From positions 1 to 64,000 of the forward strand of contig CABYLY010000005.1 in NCBI GenBank assembly GCA_902519945.1: a DNA stretch of 64,000 nt, read 5' to 3'. The notes below the pieces were generated by a model. The model worked only from the letters and a program-made list of their open reading frames with translations, searched no databases and was not told the DNA's origin. Origin of the DNA: an uncultured Pelagibacteraceae bacterium. GTDB lineage: Bacteria > Pseudomonadota > Alphaproteobacteria > Pelagibacterales > Pelagibacteraceae. A program made the position numbers and the translations under genes. Shown one piece after another: positions 1 to 9,101 of the stretch. Within the stretch, counting starts at the first letter, position 1, and the number at the start of each line of letters is the position of its first letter.

Positions 1-752
1 CAAATGGTAAGGTTGAAAGTAAATTTAATATAAGTTTTTTTACAAATGCTGACTCAAGAGAAGCTGAGCTAGCTGGAATAGCAAGTTCATTTATGGGCTC
101 AATTTTTTCTATACTTGTTTGTTTAATGATAGCTTTTCCTGTTGCGGTTCTAGCTGCAATCTATCTTGAAGAATTTGCCCCTAAAAATAGATTTACTGAT
201 TTTATTGAAGTTAATATAAACAACTTAGCAGCGGTTCCATCTATAGTTTTTGGTCTATTAGGGTTAGGAGTTTTATTGGCTATATTTCATTTACCAAGGT
301 CTACCCCATTAGTTGGAGGTATCACTTTGTCCTTAATGACTTTACCAACAATAATTATAGCTGCTAGAGCATCTTTAAAAGCAGTTCCACCAAGTATAAG
401 AGAGGCAGCACTTGCTATGGGAGCAAGTCGAATGCAAACCACAATACATCATACAGTCCCTCTTTCTATGCCTGGCACGTTATCAGGAACAATAATTGGT
501 TTAGCTCAAGCTTTAGGAGAAACTGCACCCTTAATTTTAATTGGAATGGTTGCTTTTGTTAACACGATACCTGGATCACCCATGGATCCTGCTGCAAGCT
601 TACCAGTTCAAATTTATATTTGGGCTGAAAGTGCTGAAAGGGGATTTGTAGAAAAAGTTTCGGCATGTATAATGGTCTTACTTGGCTTTTTAATAATAAT
701 GAATTTATTTGCCCAAATAATAAGACATAAGTTTGAGAAAAAATGGAGTTAA
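1..752 (+). CDS. pstA: Phosphate ABC transporter permease PstA (5' end outside window)
   Basis: Inner-membrane permease subunit of the high-affinity PstSCAB phosphate importer. The frame is open from base 3, so the start lies before the window; about 249 residues are present. Several hydrophobic helices and the permease EAA loop ([10 protein letters not shown]) that contacts PstB are visible, followed by the family signature ALGETAPL. It stops 1 base before the pstB ATG, so the two are co-transcribed. In known systems the operon is switched on by PhoB under phosphate limitation; its promoter would be upstream, out of view. Identity is secure; the missing N-terminus cannot be judged. Confidence 0.95.
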   Translation, partial: NGKVESKFNISFFTNADSREAELAGIASSFMGSIFSILVCLMIAFPVAVLAAIYLEEFAPKNRFTDFIEVNINNLAAVPSIVFGLLGLGVLLAIFHLPRSTPLVGGITLSLMTLPTIIIAARASLKAVPPSIREAALAMGASRMQTTIHHTVPLSMPGTLSGTIIGLAQALGETAPLILIGMVAFVNTIPGSPMDPAASLPVQIYIWAESAERGFVEKVSACIMVLLGFLIIMNLFAQIIRHKFEKKWS

Positions 753-753
753 A

Positions 754-1509
754 ATGATAAAGATTAAAGCAAAAGATGTTGATGTTTTTTATGGAAAAAA
801 ACAAGCGCTCTTTAATATAAGTTTAGATATTGAGGAAAATCAAGTAACGGCATTAATTGGTCCATCTGGTTGTGGTAAATCAACTTTCCTAAGATGTCTT
901 AATAGAATGAATGATGTGATTGATATCTGTAGTGTTAAAGGAGAAATTTTAATTAATGATTTTAATATCAATGATAAAAGTTGTGATGTCGTAAGACTAA
1001 GAGAAAAAATTGGTATGGTTTTTCAAAAACCCAATCCTTTCCCAAAAACTTTATATGAAAATGTGTCTTACGGTCCAACAATTCATGGTATGGCTCAATC
1101 AAAACAAGAAATGGATGAAATTGTTGAAACTAGTTTGAAAAAGGCTGCACTATGGGAAGAGGTAAAAGATAGGTTGCATGAACCTGGAACTGGATTATCT
1201 GGAGGACAACAGCAAAGACTTTGTATTGCTAGAGCGATTTCTGTAAGACCTGAAGTTATATTAATGGATGAACCTTGTTCAGCATTAGATCCAATAGCAA
1301 CAGCACAAATTGAAGAATTGATTGATGAGTTAAAAAAAGAGCACACAATAATAATTGTAACTCATTCTATGGCTCAAGCAGCACGTGTTTCTCAAAATAC
1401 AGGTTTTTTTCATTTAGGTCAATTGATTGAACATGGATCTACTGATAAAATATTTAAGAATCCTGATAATAAAAAAACGCAAGATTATATAACAGGGAGG
1501 TTTGGATAA
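754..1509 (+). CDS. pstB: Phosphate ABC transporter ATPase PstB
   Basis: ATPase that powers PstCA phosphate import. Walker [10 protein letters not shown] lies near residue 36, ABC signature LSGGQQQRL mid-protein, and Walker [14 protein letters not shown] follows. An in-frame TTG at 733 would add seven residues inside pstA; I chose the ATG at 754 because the conserved PstB N-terminus ([11 protein letters not shown]) begins there, 1 base after the pstA stop. Length 251 residues is normal for PstB. The stop overlaps the phoU start (TAATG), indicating translational coupling. Confidence 0.96.
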   Translation: MIKIKAKDVDVFYGKKQALFNISLDIEENQVTALIGPSGCGKSTFLRCLNRMNDVIDICSVKGEILINDFNINDKSCDVVRLREKIGMVFQKPNPFPKTLYENVSYGPTIHGMAQSKQEMDEIVETSLKKAALWEEVKDRLHEPGTGLSGGQQQRLCIARAISVRPEVILMDEPCSALDPIATAQIEELIDELKKEHTIIIVTHSMAQAARVSQNTGFFHLGQLIEHGSTDKIFKNPDNKKTQDYITGRFG

Positions 1510-2216
1510 TGTCTGAAGCACCACATACAGTCAAATCTTACGAAGAAGAACTAAAAAATCTTAATGCTAATATAATTAAAATGGGAAGTGCATGTGAAGA
1601 TTCTTTAGGTAAAGCAATTCAAGCCATTACAACAAGAGATAATAATATTGCAGAAGCTGTTATTCAAGAAGATGAAAAAATAGATAAATATGAGACTTTA
1701 ATTGAACAGCAAGTTGTGAATTTAATTGCTTTAAGACAACCTATGGCAATTGATTTAAGAGAGACAGTAACGGCTTTGAAAATGTCTTCAGATTTAGAAA
1801 GAATAGGTGATTTAGCAAAAAATATATCCAAGAGAACACTTTTGCTTAACGAAAATCTTCCAAAGAACTTGGTAGACTCATTGAATAGAGTATCTACCAA
1901 TGTTCAAAAACAATTAAAATCAACATTAGATGCTTATCTAGAAAGATCTGCGCCAATGGCAGTAAATGTTTGGGAAGGTGATGAGCAAATAGATGATCTA
2001 ACAAATCTTTGTATGCAAGAAGTTATAAAATATCTTAAAGAAAATGAAAAAAATTTAGAAGATGGAACCCATTTATTGTTTGTAACTAAAAACATAGAGC
2101 GTATTGGTGATCATACTACAAATGTTGCAGAACAAGTTTATTATTTAGTTAAAGGCGAATATTTAGAAGGTGATAGACCCAAGGGAACAGAGCCAATTGT
2201 AACCGGAGAAAAATGA
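1509..2216 (+). CDS. phoU: Phosphate signalling protein PhoU
   Basis: Cytoplasmic all-helical regulator that couples PstSCAB transport state to PhoR/PhoB and prevents excess phosphate uptake. The 235-residue protein shows the two PhoU repeats, each with the metal-binding pattern around DLERIGD (first half) and NIERIGDH (second half). Its ATG shares a base with the pstB stop and phoB starts 3 bases after it, so pst-phoU-phoB form one transcription unit. Start and length are unremarkable. Confidence 0.96.
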   Translation: MSEAPHTVKSYEEELKNLNANIIKMGSACEDSLGKAIQAITTRDNNIAEAVIQEDEKIDKYETLIEQQVVNLIALRQPMAIDLRETVTALKMSSDLERIGDLAKNISKRTLLLNENLPKNLVDSLNRVSTNVQKQLKSTLDAYLERSAPMAVNVWEGDEQIDDLTNLCMQEVIKYLKENEKNLEDGTHLLFVTKNIERIGDHTTNVAEQVYYLVKGEYLEGDRPKGTEPIVTGEK

Positions 2217-2219
2217 TTT

Positions 2220-2903
2220 ATGTCAGCTCATGTTTTCATAGCTGAAGATGAAGCATCAATTGTTAGTTTGTTAAAGTACAATCTTGAAAAAGAAGGTTAT
2301 AAAGTCAGTCATTCAGAAAATGGAGAAGATGCTCTTAAACAAATAAAATTGAAACAGCCAGATTTAATATTAATGGATTGGATGTTACCAGAATTATCTG
2401 GTGTTGAAATTTGTAAAAACTTAAAAAAAGATAATAAGTTTAATGATATTCCTGTCATTATGTTAACTGCAAAAGGGGAGGAAGAAGACAAATTAAAAGC
2501 ATTTGATACAGGTGCAGATGATTATGTAACTAAACCTTTTAGTCAAAAAGAATTGAATGCTAGAATTAAATCTTTATTGAGAAGATCTAAACCTCAATCA
2601 TCATCAGACATTGTAGAATTTACTGATTTAAAAATAGATCGGATTACAAAAAGAGTTTATAGAAAAGATAAAGAAATTACTTTGGGTCCAACTGAATTTA
2701 AACTCTTAGATTTTTTTATCAAAAATCCAAAAAGAGTTTATTCAAGAGAACAACTCTTAAACAATGTTTGGGGAGAAAATATATATGTTGAGTCTAGAAC
2801 AGTTGATGTTCATATTAGAAGATTAAGACAAGCAATTAACATACAAAATACAAAACCTTTAATTAGAACAGTAAGATCAGCTGGTTATTCTTTAGAATCT
2901 TGA
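2220..2903 (+). CDS. phoB: Phosphate response regulator PhoB
   Basis: OmpR/PhoB-type transcription activator of the phosphate-starvation regulon. The N-terminal receiver has the acidic pair AEDEA, phosphoacceptor Asp in LILMDWMLP, Thr in MLTAKG and Lys in TKPF; the C-terminal half is a winged helix (DVHIRRLRQAI, RTVRSAGYSL). No phoR kinase follows here; it may lie upstream of the window. The last 19 bases overlap the 3' end of the convergent sixA gene. PhoB versus another OmpR-family regulator is settled mainly by the pst-phoU context. Confidence 0.93.
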   Translation: MSAHVFIAEDEASIVSLLKYNLEKEGYKVSHSENGEDALKQIKLKQPDLILMDWMLPELSGVEICKNLKKDNKFNDIPVIMLTAKGEEEDKLKAFDTGADDYVTKPFSQKELNARIKSLLRRSKPQSSSDIVEFTDLKIDRITKRVYRKDKEITLGPTEFKLLDFFIKNPKRVYSREQLLNNVWGENIYVESRTVDVHIRRLRQAINIQNTKPLIRTVRSAGYSLES

Positions 2904-3409
2904 AGATCTTTGGGTCTTATAAATTTTTTTAATACTCCCTTTTTCTCAACTTCATTCCAGGATTTAATATCAAACTCAATTTTTGCAAATGCTGCTGTTG
3001 GGAATTTATAATTCATTAGTTTAAAATTATTCGTATTATGATTTTTTGTAAGATTTCGTACTAAATTTTTCACTGATGGTTCATGGTTTATAATCAAAAT
3101 TGATTTATATTCACTGGATATTTCTTTAATTTTTTTTACAATTGCATTCTCATCAACTAAATATAAATCTTTTGAAAAATTAACTTTTTTTGGCTTATTA
3201 ATTTTCTTGGATAAAATTTGAAAAGTTTTTTTTGTTCTTTTTGATGATGAAATTAATGCATAATCAAATTCAAATTTTTTTTTAACAAAAAATTCACAAA
3301 TCATTTTTGCATTTTTCTTGCCTCTTTTAGTAAGTGGTCTATCAAAATCATTAATACTTAAATCATCCCAACTAGATTTTGCGTGTCTCATGACGTATAA
3401 TTGATACAT
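2885..3409 (-). CDS. sixA: SixA-type histidine phosphatase
   Basis: Histidine-phosphatase superfamily protein of the SixA branch, which in characterised cases removes phosphate from phosphohistidine on signalling proteins. The RHG-type motif VMRHAKSSWDD near the N-terminus holds the nucleophile His, and INHEPSVKNL carries the second His. I place the start at 3409 (MYQLYVMRHAK); a longer frame would add 31 unconserved residues that run into ppk on the other strand. It is divergent from ppk with only 13 bases between starts and convergent with phoB. Partner protein unknown. C-terminus is Lys-rich and ends within phoB. Confidence 0.82.
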   Translation of the reverse strand: MYQLYVMRHAKSSWDDLSINDFDRPLTKRGKKNAKMICEFFVKKKFEFDYALISSSKRTKKTFQILSKKINKPKKVNFSKDLYLVDENAIVKKIKEISSEYKSILIINHEPSVKNLVRNLTKNHNTNNFKLMNYKFPTAAFAKIEFDIKSWNEVEKKGVLKKFIRPKDLQDSKE

Positions 3410-3422
3410 AAAATCTAAATAT

Positions 3423-5579
3423 ATGACTGCTTTAAAAAAACAACATAAAGAAGAGTTGAAATCTAAATATATAAATAGAGAGCTTTCTTGGTTAAAATTC
3501 AACGATAGAGTACTTTTAGAGGCGCAAAATATCGAAAATCCTCTTTATGAAAGAGTAAAGTTTTTATCAATTGCTGGGTCTAATCTAGATGAATTTTTTA
3601 TGGTCCGTGTAGCTGGGTTATATAGTCAAATAAAACAAGAAGTTGACTCACTAAGCTCTGATGGTTTGACACCTGAAGAGCAAATGGATGAGGTAGTGCT
3701 TGAAACTAAGAATCTATTAAAAAAACAGAACAAAATTTTTATTCAACTGATTATGGAATTAAAAAAAAATAATATCAATTTAGTTAAACCAGTTAATTTA
3801 AATACTAAGGATAAAAAAAAACTTTTAGAGATATTTAAAGAAGAGATTTACCCTTTATTAACACCATCAGCAATTGATCCTGCACATCCATTTCCATTTA
3901 TAATCAATCAAGGAAGAGCAATTGTAATGAAGTTAAGAAAAAAAAATAAAAAAAGGATTTTAAACTCAATAATAGTAATACCAAAAGCATTATCTAGATT
4001 TATTGAAATTGAGTCTTCAAAAAATCATAAGAAATTTGTGATTCTAGATGATGTAATAAGTTTTTTTGCTAATGAAATTTTTCCAGATCATGATTTAGAA
4101 AAGAAAATGATTTTTAGAGTAATAAGAGACAGCGATGTAGAGATTCAAGAGGAAGCAGAAGATTTGGTTAGATCTTTTGAATTGGCTTTAAAAAGACGTA
4201 GAACGGGTGATATTGTTCGTTTAGAGGTTCTTGAAAATAGTGATAACGAATTGATAAGATTTATAATTAATAAATTAGATATAAATCCTGACTATATTTA
4301 TGATGTTGCTGGCCTTGTTGGAATTCAAGATATAGATCAAATATGTAAAGTAAAAAATCCAAAATTAAGATTTAAACATTTTACACCTAGAGAAGTTGAA
4401 AGATTAAAAGAATATAATGATAATTTTTTTGAAACTATTAAAAAGAAAGATTTAGTTGTTCATCATCCTTTTGAAACATTTGACTCAGTAATTGAATTTT
4501 TAAACCAAGCAGCAAATGATAAAAAAGTTATAGCTATAAAACAAACTCTATATAGAACAACTCTAGACTCACCTATTGTTAAAGCTTTAATAACAGCTGC
4601 AGAAAACGGAAAAACAGTTACCGCTTTAATTGAAATTAAAGCTAGATTTGATGAGGAAGCTAATATTCAACTATCAAGAAGTTTAGAAAAAGTAGGTGTT
4701 CAAATTGTTTATGGTTTTGCTAAATATAAAACTCATGCAAAATCATCATTAGTTTTAAGAAGAGAACAGGGTAAAATACAAACTTATTTTCATTTAGGAA
4801 CTGGCAATTATCATCCAGTAAATGCTAAAATTTATACTGATTTGTCTTTATTTAGTTGTGATAAGAAAATGGCATCAGATGTTGAAAAGTTTTTTAATTA
4901 TGTAACAGGATACGCAAAACCAAAAAATTTAAATAAAATTTCTATTTCGCCAGTAAATATGAGGCAAACCTTAAATGAAAATATTGATGCTGAAATTAAA
5001 AATTCTAAAAATGGAAAATTTGCAGCTATTTGGGCAAAAATGAACTCTTTAGTAGATCCAGAAATTATTGATAAATTTTATGAAGCTTCGAATGCTGGTG
5101 TAAAAATTCATTTATTTGTAAGGGGTGTTTGTTGTTTAAGACCAGGAGTAAAAGATAGATCAGAAAACATATTTGTAAAAAGTATCATAGGAAGATTTTT
5201 AGAGCATTCTAGAATTTATTGTTTTAGTAATGGTACAAAAAAAATGCCTAATAGAAATGCAAAAGTATATATTTCGTCAGCTGATTTAATGCCGAGAAAT
5301 TTAAATCGAAGGGTAGAACTTCTAGTCCCAATTGAAAATGAGACTGTTCATGAACAGATCTTAGATCAAATAATGTTGGCAAATTATCTTGATACTAATC
5401 AGAGCTGGGAACTTGAAGCTGATGGTAATTATAAAAAAATTAAATATAGTAAAAGCGATTCCTTTTCAGCTCATGAATATTTTATGAATAATCCGAGCTT
5501 ATCTGGAAGAGGTAAAGCTAAACTAAGAATGCAGCCTAAACAACTGCACTTAAGATTGATTAAAAGTGGAAGTAATTAA
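3423..5579 (+). CDS. ppk: Polyphosphate kinase PPK1
   Basis: Transfers the gamma phosphate of ATP to growing polyphosphate (reversible). The 718 residues match full-length PPK1: an N domain opening with YINRELSWLKFNDRV, a head domain, and two phospholipase D-like catalytic domains. The autophosphorylated His is in YKTHAKSS (His438) and the second essential His in LEHSRIYCF (His595), close to E. coli His435 and His592. A TATAAT at 3396-3401 sits about 22 bases before the ATG, inside sixA, as a possible -10 box. ppx overlaps its 3' end by 14 bases. Context next to phoB suggests phosphate control. Confidence 0.96.
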   Translation: MTALKKQHKEELKSKYINRELSWLKFNDRVLLEAQNIENPLYERVKFLSIAGSNLDEFFMVRVAGLYSQIKQEVDSLSSDGLTPEEQMDEVVLETKNLLKKQNKIFIQLIMELKKNNINLVKPVNLNTKDKKKLLEIFKEEIYPLLTPSAIDPAHPFPFIINQGRAIVMKLRKKNKKRILNSIIVIPKALSRFIEIESSKNHKKFVILDDVISFFANEIFPDHDLEKKMIFRVIRDSDVEIQEEAEDLVRSFELALKRRRTGDIVRLEVLENSDNELIRFIINKLDINPDYIYDVAGLVGIQDIDQICKVKNPKLRFKHFTPREVERLKEYNDNFFETIKKKDLVVHHPFETFDSVIEFLNQAANDKKVIAIKQTLYRTTLDSPIVKALITAAENGKTVTALIEIKARFDEEANIQLSRSLEKVGVQIVYGFAKYKTHAKSSLVLRREQGKIQTYFHLGTGNYHPVNAKIYTDLSLFSCDKKMASDVEKFFNYVTGYAKPKNLNKISISPVNMRQTLNENIDAEIKNSKNGKFAAIWAKMNSLVDPEIIDKFYEASNAGVKIHLFVRGVCCLRPGVKDRSENIFVKSIIGRFLEHSRIYCFSNGTKKMPNRNAKVYISSADLMPRNLNRRVELLVPIENETVHEQILDQIMLANYLDTNQSWELEADGNYKKIKYSKSDSFSAHEYFMNNPSLSGRGKAKLRMQPKQLHLRLIKSGSN

Positions 5580-7077
5580 AAGTAAAAATAGTTTAAAATT
5601 AAATCAGGCTAAATTAGCTATAATAGACATTGGATCAAACTCTATAAGAATGCTAATTTATGAAGATTTCAGTTCTTCTCGTGTGCCTTTTTTTAATGAA
5701 AAAGCAGTTTGTGAACTTGGAAAAAATTTAGATAAATCGAAAAAACTTCACAGATCTGGTACTGAATATGCTTTAAAAGTTTTAAAAAGATTTTCTGAAA
5801 TTTTAAATGTTTCAAAAATCACAAATCTAAAGATTATTGCAACAGCAGTTATAAGAGAAGCAACTGATACAAAACCTTTTATTGATGAAGTTGAAAAACT
5901 TTTTAAAACTAAGATTAATATATTATCAGGCGAAGAAGAAGCTAAATGCTCAGCTGAGGGAGTAAAAATAGGTTTTGAAAATGTTGATGGATTAGTTGCT
6001 GACCTTGGCGGTGGTAGTTTGGAGTTAGCCCGAGTTGAAAACAATATAGTAACCAATAAAACCTCATTACCTGTTGGTGTTTTAAGATTAATGAATAATC
6101 CTATAGTTAAAAAAAGAAATTTAGCAAAATATATTAAAAAATTATTAAGAGATGAAAAATGGCTCTCAAAAAAGAAATTTAATAATTTATATTTAGTTGG
6201 AGGTACTTGGCGTGCATTATTTAAATTACATCTTTTTCAAAATAATCATCCAGTACACATAATTCATCAATATAGTATTGATAATAATGTTTTATCTAAG
6301 TTTGTTGAAAAAATTTCTTCTTTTAATAAATCCAAACTTAAAACAGTTGAGTATATTTCAAAATCTAGAACACCATATTTACCTTATAGCTGTATTATAC
6401 TTGATGAAATTATGAAAGTTTCAAATCCAAAAAAAATTATTTGTTCTATCAGTGGTTTGCGTGAAGGATCTTTATCAATTGACCATTTTAAAGATGTAAA
6501 AGAATCTGAAATTTTTTACAAAGCAATTGAGAAGGTTGCGCAAAAAAGAGGTGATTTAGGGTCAAATTATAAAAAATATTATGATTTTATTCATCCAGTT
6601 TTTGAAGGTAATGAGCACTTTAATAAGAAATTATTATATCTGGCATGTGTATTAAGTCATATGGATTGGGGATTGGGAGCATTTCAAAAAGCTGAATTGG
6701 TATTTCAAGAAACGATAAATACTCCTTTACTTAGATTGACTCATAAAGAAAGAATACAATTAGCTTTGTCATGCTATTGGCGGTACTGTAGTATCAAGTA
6801 TAATCCAAAGATCGAGTATTTAACTTTTTTGAATAATAATGAAATTTTTTCAAGCAAACAAGTTGGTGCAGCATTGAGATTTTCACAATCATTGACCTCG
6901 ATATCTACGATATTTCTTGAAGAGTTTAAATTGTATAAAAGAGGTAATGCTGTATTTTTAAAAATTCCATCACAACATCAAGAAATAATCTCAAAACAAG
7001 TTACCAAAAGATTTAAAGCTCTTGCTAGAGAATTATTTTTAGAGCCAAGAGTAATTTATTCAAATAATTCAAAATAA
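5566..7077 (+). CDS. ppx: Exopolyphosphatase / Ppx-GppA family phosphatase
   Basis: ASKHA-fold phosphatase that trims polyphosphate (or pppGpp). The N-terminal phosphate-binding loop IDIGSNSIRM and the second one VADLGGGSLELARV are intact; the C-terminal half, about residues 310-503, resembles the helical HD-like extension of long Ppx proteins. Start is a GTG at 5566 inside ppk: no ATG lies before the conserved IDIGSN motif, so a non-ATG start is required. Polyphosphate synthesis and breakdown are thus encoded in one coupled unit. Ppx and GppA activities cannot be separated from sequence alone. Confidence 0.9.
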   Translation: MEVIKSKNSLKLNQAKLAIIDIGSNSIRMLIYEDFSSSRVPFFNEKAVCELGKNLDKSKKLHRSGTEYALKVLKRFSEILNVSKITNLKIIATAVIREATDTKPFIDEVEKLFKTKINILSGEEEAKCSAEGVKIGFENVDGLVADLGGGSLELARVENNIVTNKTSLPVGVLRLMNNPIVKKRNLAKYIKKLLRDEKWLSKKKFNNLYLVGGTWRALFKLHLFQNNHPVHIIHQYSIDNNVLSKFVEKISSFNKSKLKTVEYISKSRTPYLPYSCIILDEIMKVSNPKKIICSISGLREGSLSIDHFKDVKESEIFYKAIEKVAQKRGDLGSNYKKYYDFIHPVFEGNEHFNKKLLYLACVLSHMDWGLGAFQKAELVFQETINTPLLRLTHKERIQLALSCYWRYCSIKYNPKIEYLTFLNNNEIFSSKQVGAALRFSQSLTSISTIFLEEFKLYKRGNAVFLKIPSQHQEIISKQVTKRFKALARELFLEPRVIYSNNSK

Positions 7078-7197
7078 ACTTAAATTAATTAAATTTTAAT
7101 AATAAGTAAATATTTCTGTAACTTAATCTTTTTAAGATAATTTAAAAAATTTAAATATTCATTATTTTTTCCCCTGTTTAAATTTTGTTAATTAGCT

Positions 7198-7233
7198 TCT
7201 TTCTTCCTTCTCATTTAAGAGAAGGAAGAAAGA
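7198..7233. terminator. Perfect 15-bp stem hairpin between converging genes
   Basis: Bases 7198-7212 (TCTTTCTTCCTTCTC) are the exact reverse complement of 7219-7233, with a 6-base loop ATTTAA. It lies 120 bases after the ppx stop and 10 bases after the stop of the Lys-rich gene on the other strand. A bidirectional terminator or 3'-end stabiliser is likely. Neither side has the run of T expected of a classical factor-independent terminator, so the role is inferred. Confidence 0.6.
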
Positions 7234-7243
7234 CAATTTGGAA

Positions 7244-7453
7244 TTAATTATTTATAGATGCAGGAGACTGCTCTGCATTCTTCTTAGCAAGTTTTTTTGC
7301 TTTTTTTTCAGCAACCTTTTTTTCTAGACCAGCAATTTTAATATTAAGGCTTGATAATTTTTTTTCTTTAGCTGTAATTTTATTTTTAAGTTTATCAATT
7401 GATTTTAATATTTTTGTTTTTTTCTTTTCATTCTTTTTTAGTTTTTTTCTCAT
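7244..7453 (-). CDS. Small Lys-rich coiled-coil protein
   Basis: Sixty-nine residues, more than a third Lys, with a heptad-like pattern of Leu/Ile (KSIDKLKNKITAKEKKLSSL) and an Ala/Lys-rich stretch near the C-terminus (AEKKAKKLAKKNAEQSPAS). Very basic, no Cys, no signal or membrane segment. A strong Shine-Dalgarno (GGAGG, 7459-7463 on this strand) sits 5 bases before the ATG, stronger than for most genes here, which suggests high expression. It could be a nucleic-acid-binding or nucleoid-associated protein by analogy with Lys-rich histone-like tails, but I recognise no family. Followed by the perfect hairpin at 7198-7233. Confidence 0.7.
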   Translation of the reverse strand: MRKKLKKNEKKKTKILKSIDKLKNKITAKEKKLSSLNIKIAGLEKKVAEKKAKKLAKKNAEQSPASINN

Positions 7454-7532
7454 TACTGCCTCCGAATTATTTGATACTTAATTTAATCATATAATCCTAA
7501 AATAAAAAGGATATTTTGTTACAACCTATAGT

Positions 7533-8024
7533 TTATAGTTTTTTAAGACCTGTTATTAAATAAAAAAACATTGCTATATGAGAACTATTGTTGAATTTTT
7601 GATTTAATATTAATTTAAATATCTCTCTTTGATTAAAAAGATGAATTCTAATACCTTGTTCTGGTTTCGAAATTTTAATTAAGTCTTCTGTGTAATAACC
7701 AGTAATTTTAGTAGTTAGTCTTCCAGGTTCAGTATAAAAAGTTATTATTTTACTCAATTTTGATCTTGATCTATATCCTGTTTCTTCTCTTAATTCCTTA
7801 TATGCTGATTGCAGAGTTGTTTCCTTTTTTTCCACTATGCCAGAAGGAAACTCGTAATTAATTTTATTAATTGGAACTCTTTTTTGGGAAACTACTACAT
7901 ATTTGTCTTTTATCTTAGGTATTACTAATGAAAGATTAGAAGTTTTAAGATAATGATAAAACTCTTTTTTTTTAAATTTTTTGTTAATTAAACTTATTCG
8001 ATTGGTAAGTTTTATATTTTTCAA
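7533..8024 (-). CDS. Nudix hydrolase
   Basis: Hydrolase of nucleoside diphosphates linked to another moiety. The Nudix box runs GIVEKKETTLQSAY then KELREETGY, matching Gx5Ex7REUxEExGU except Lys for the first Arg. A VVSQKRVPINKINYEFPSG strand precedes the box, as in ADP-ribose pyrophosphatase-like members, but substrate cannot be assigned. It overlaps the aquaporin stop by 4 bases and is the last gene of the arsC operon, so it may simply ride along or act in the same stress. Length 163 residues is typical. Confidence 0.85.
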   Translation of the reverse strand: MKNIKLTNRISLINKKFKKKEFYHYLKTSNLSLVIPKIKDKYVVVSQKRVPINKINYEFPSGIVEKKETTLQSAYKELREETGYRSRSKLSKIITFYTEPGRLTTKITGYYTEDLIKISKPEQGIRIHLFNQREIFKLILNQKFNNSSHIAMFFYLITGLKKL

Positions 8025-8680
8025 TTTTTTTCTAAAAATAACTTTTTAACAATAAGTACAGCAATTAACATTCCAATAAGCTCTGCTAAAATATAATAAG
8101 GAGTATTTAAATAATTAATACCAGTAAAAGACTCTGTAAATGTTCTAGCAATTGCAACAGCTGGATTTGCAAAAGAAGTTGAAGAAGTAAACCAATAACC
8201 TGCAGTAATATAAAGCCCAACACTAGCTGCAACAGTAATTTTACCTGACTTCATTGAACCAAAAATTATTATTATAAGCCCTAATGTTGCTATCACTTCA
8301 GATGTTAGTATATAAATTCCATCTCTTGATTTAGTAGATAATTCATAAATTTCATGTTCAAAAAAGAAATTAGCTAAACCAACACCAATCAAGCAACCAA
8401 CCAATTGAGCAGTGATATAGTAGGCTAATAGTTTCCTTTTTAATTTACCTGTTATTGTCATTGCGATACTTACAAATGGATTAAAGTGAGCTCCTGATAC
8501 ATCAGCAAAAACAGTAATAAGTACAAATAAACCTGCACCTGTTGCTATTGTGTTTGCAATTAACATTACCGCAACGTCATTGGTTAAGTTTTCAGCCATT
8601 AAACCTGAACCAACAATAATCATTACTAAAAAACAACTTCCTATTAGTTCAGCAAGAAAATAGCGACTTTTATTTTTCAT
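8021..8680 (-). CDS. Aquaporin / MIP-family channel next to arsC
   Basis: Six-helix channel protein of 219 residues with the two half-helix motifs: first GAHFNPFVSIAM (NPF in place of NPA) and second FANPAVAIARTF (canonical NPA followed by the selectivity-filter Arg). In Sinorhizobium meliloti the aquaglyceroporin AqpS of the ars operon lets arsenite leave the cell after ArsC reduces arsenate; the same pairing here suggests that role. It overlaps arsC by 11 bases and the Nudix gene by 4. Water or glycerol transport is the alternative. No ArsB or ArsA is present in the window. Confidence 0.87.
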   Translation of the reverse strand: MKNKSRYFLAELIGSCFLVMIIVGSGLMAENLTNDVAVMLIANTIATGAGLFVLITVFADVSGAHFNPFVSIAMTITGKLKRKLLAYYITAQLVGCLIGVGLANFFFEHEIYELSTKSRDGIYILTSEVIATLGLIIIIFGSMKSGKITVAASVGLYITAGYWFTSSTSFANPAVAIARTFTESFTGINYLNTPYYILAELIGMLIAVLIVKKLFLEKN

Positions 8681-9101
8681 AAAGCAGTTCCTTTATTCTT
8701 TTATGAATATTATTGTAAACTTTTTCTATTATTTCATCTTTTTTATTTAAGTCGTTTGTTTCATTAAGTAATTTAACAGGATCCTCTATATCCCAATGAA
8801 TTATCTGATCTTTATTTGGCCAAATAGGACAGACTTCGTTATTGGCATTATTACAAACTGTAATCACATAATCCATTTTAATTTGACTATCAACGAACGT
8901 ATTAAAATTTTTAGATCTATAATTTGAAAGATCATAATGTTTTGATAATAAATAATTCTTCACATCTTCATTAATTTTTCCTGTTGGATTACTCCCAGCA
9001 CTAAAACCTTTATACATATCGTCATACTCGTTATTTATTATACTTTCAGCAATAATACTTCTTGCTGAATTACCTGTGCAAACAAACAATATATTCTTCA
9101 T
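8670..9101 (-). CDS. arsC: Arsenate reductase, low-molecular-weight phosphatase type
   Basis: Cytoplasmic reductase converting arsenate to arsenite. The P-loop VCTGNSARS gives the CX5R signature at the N-terminus (Cys8, Arg14). Downstream Cys residues in ITVCNNANNEVCPIWP match the resolving-Cys region of thioredoxin-linked ArsC, and HWDIEDP is typical of arsenate reductases rather than tyrosine phosphatases, which usually have DPYY. The start directly abuts the stop of the upstream membrane protein and the 3' end overlaps the aquaporin. The second gene of a four-gene operon. Confidence 0.9.
   Translation of the reverse strand: MKNILFVCTGNSARSIIAESIINNEYDDMYKGFSAGSNPTGKINEDVKNYLLSKHYDLSNYRSKNFNTFVDSQIKMDYVITVCNNANNEVCPIWPNKDQIIHWDIEDPVKLLNETNDLNKKDEIIEKVYNNIHKRIKELLYEK

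Noticed and set aside
3410-3502. 31-residue N-terminal extension of SixA
   Set aside because: Not conserved-looking and antisense to the start of ppk; the histidine phosphatase motif sits right after the ATG at 3409.
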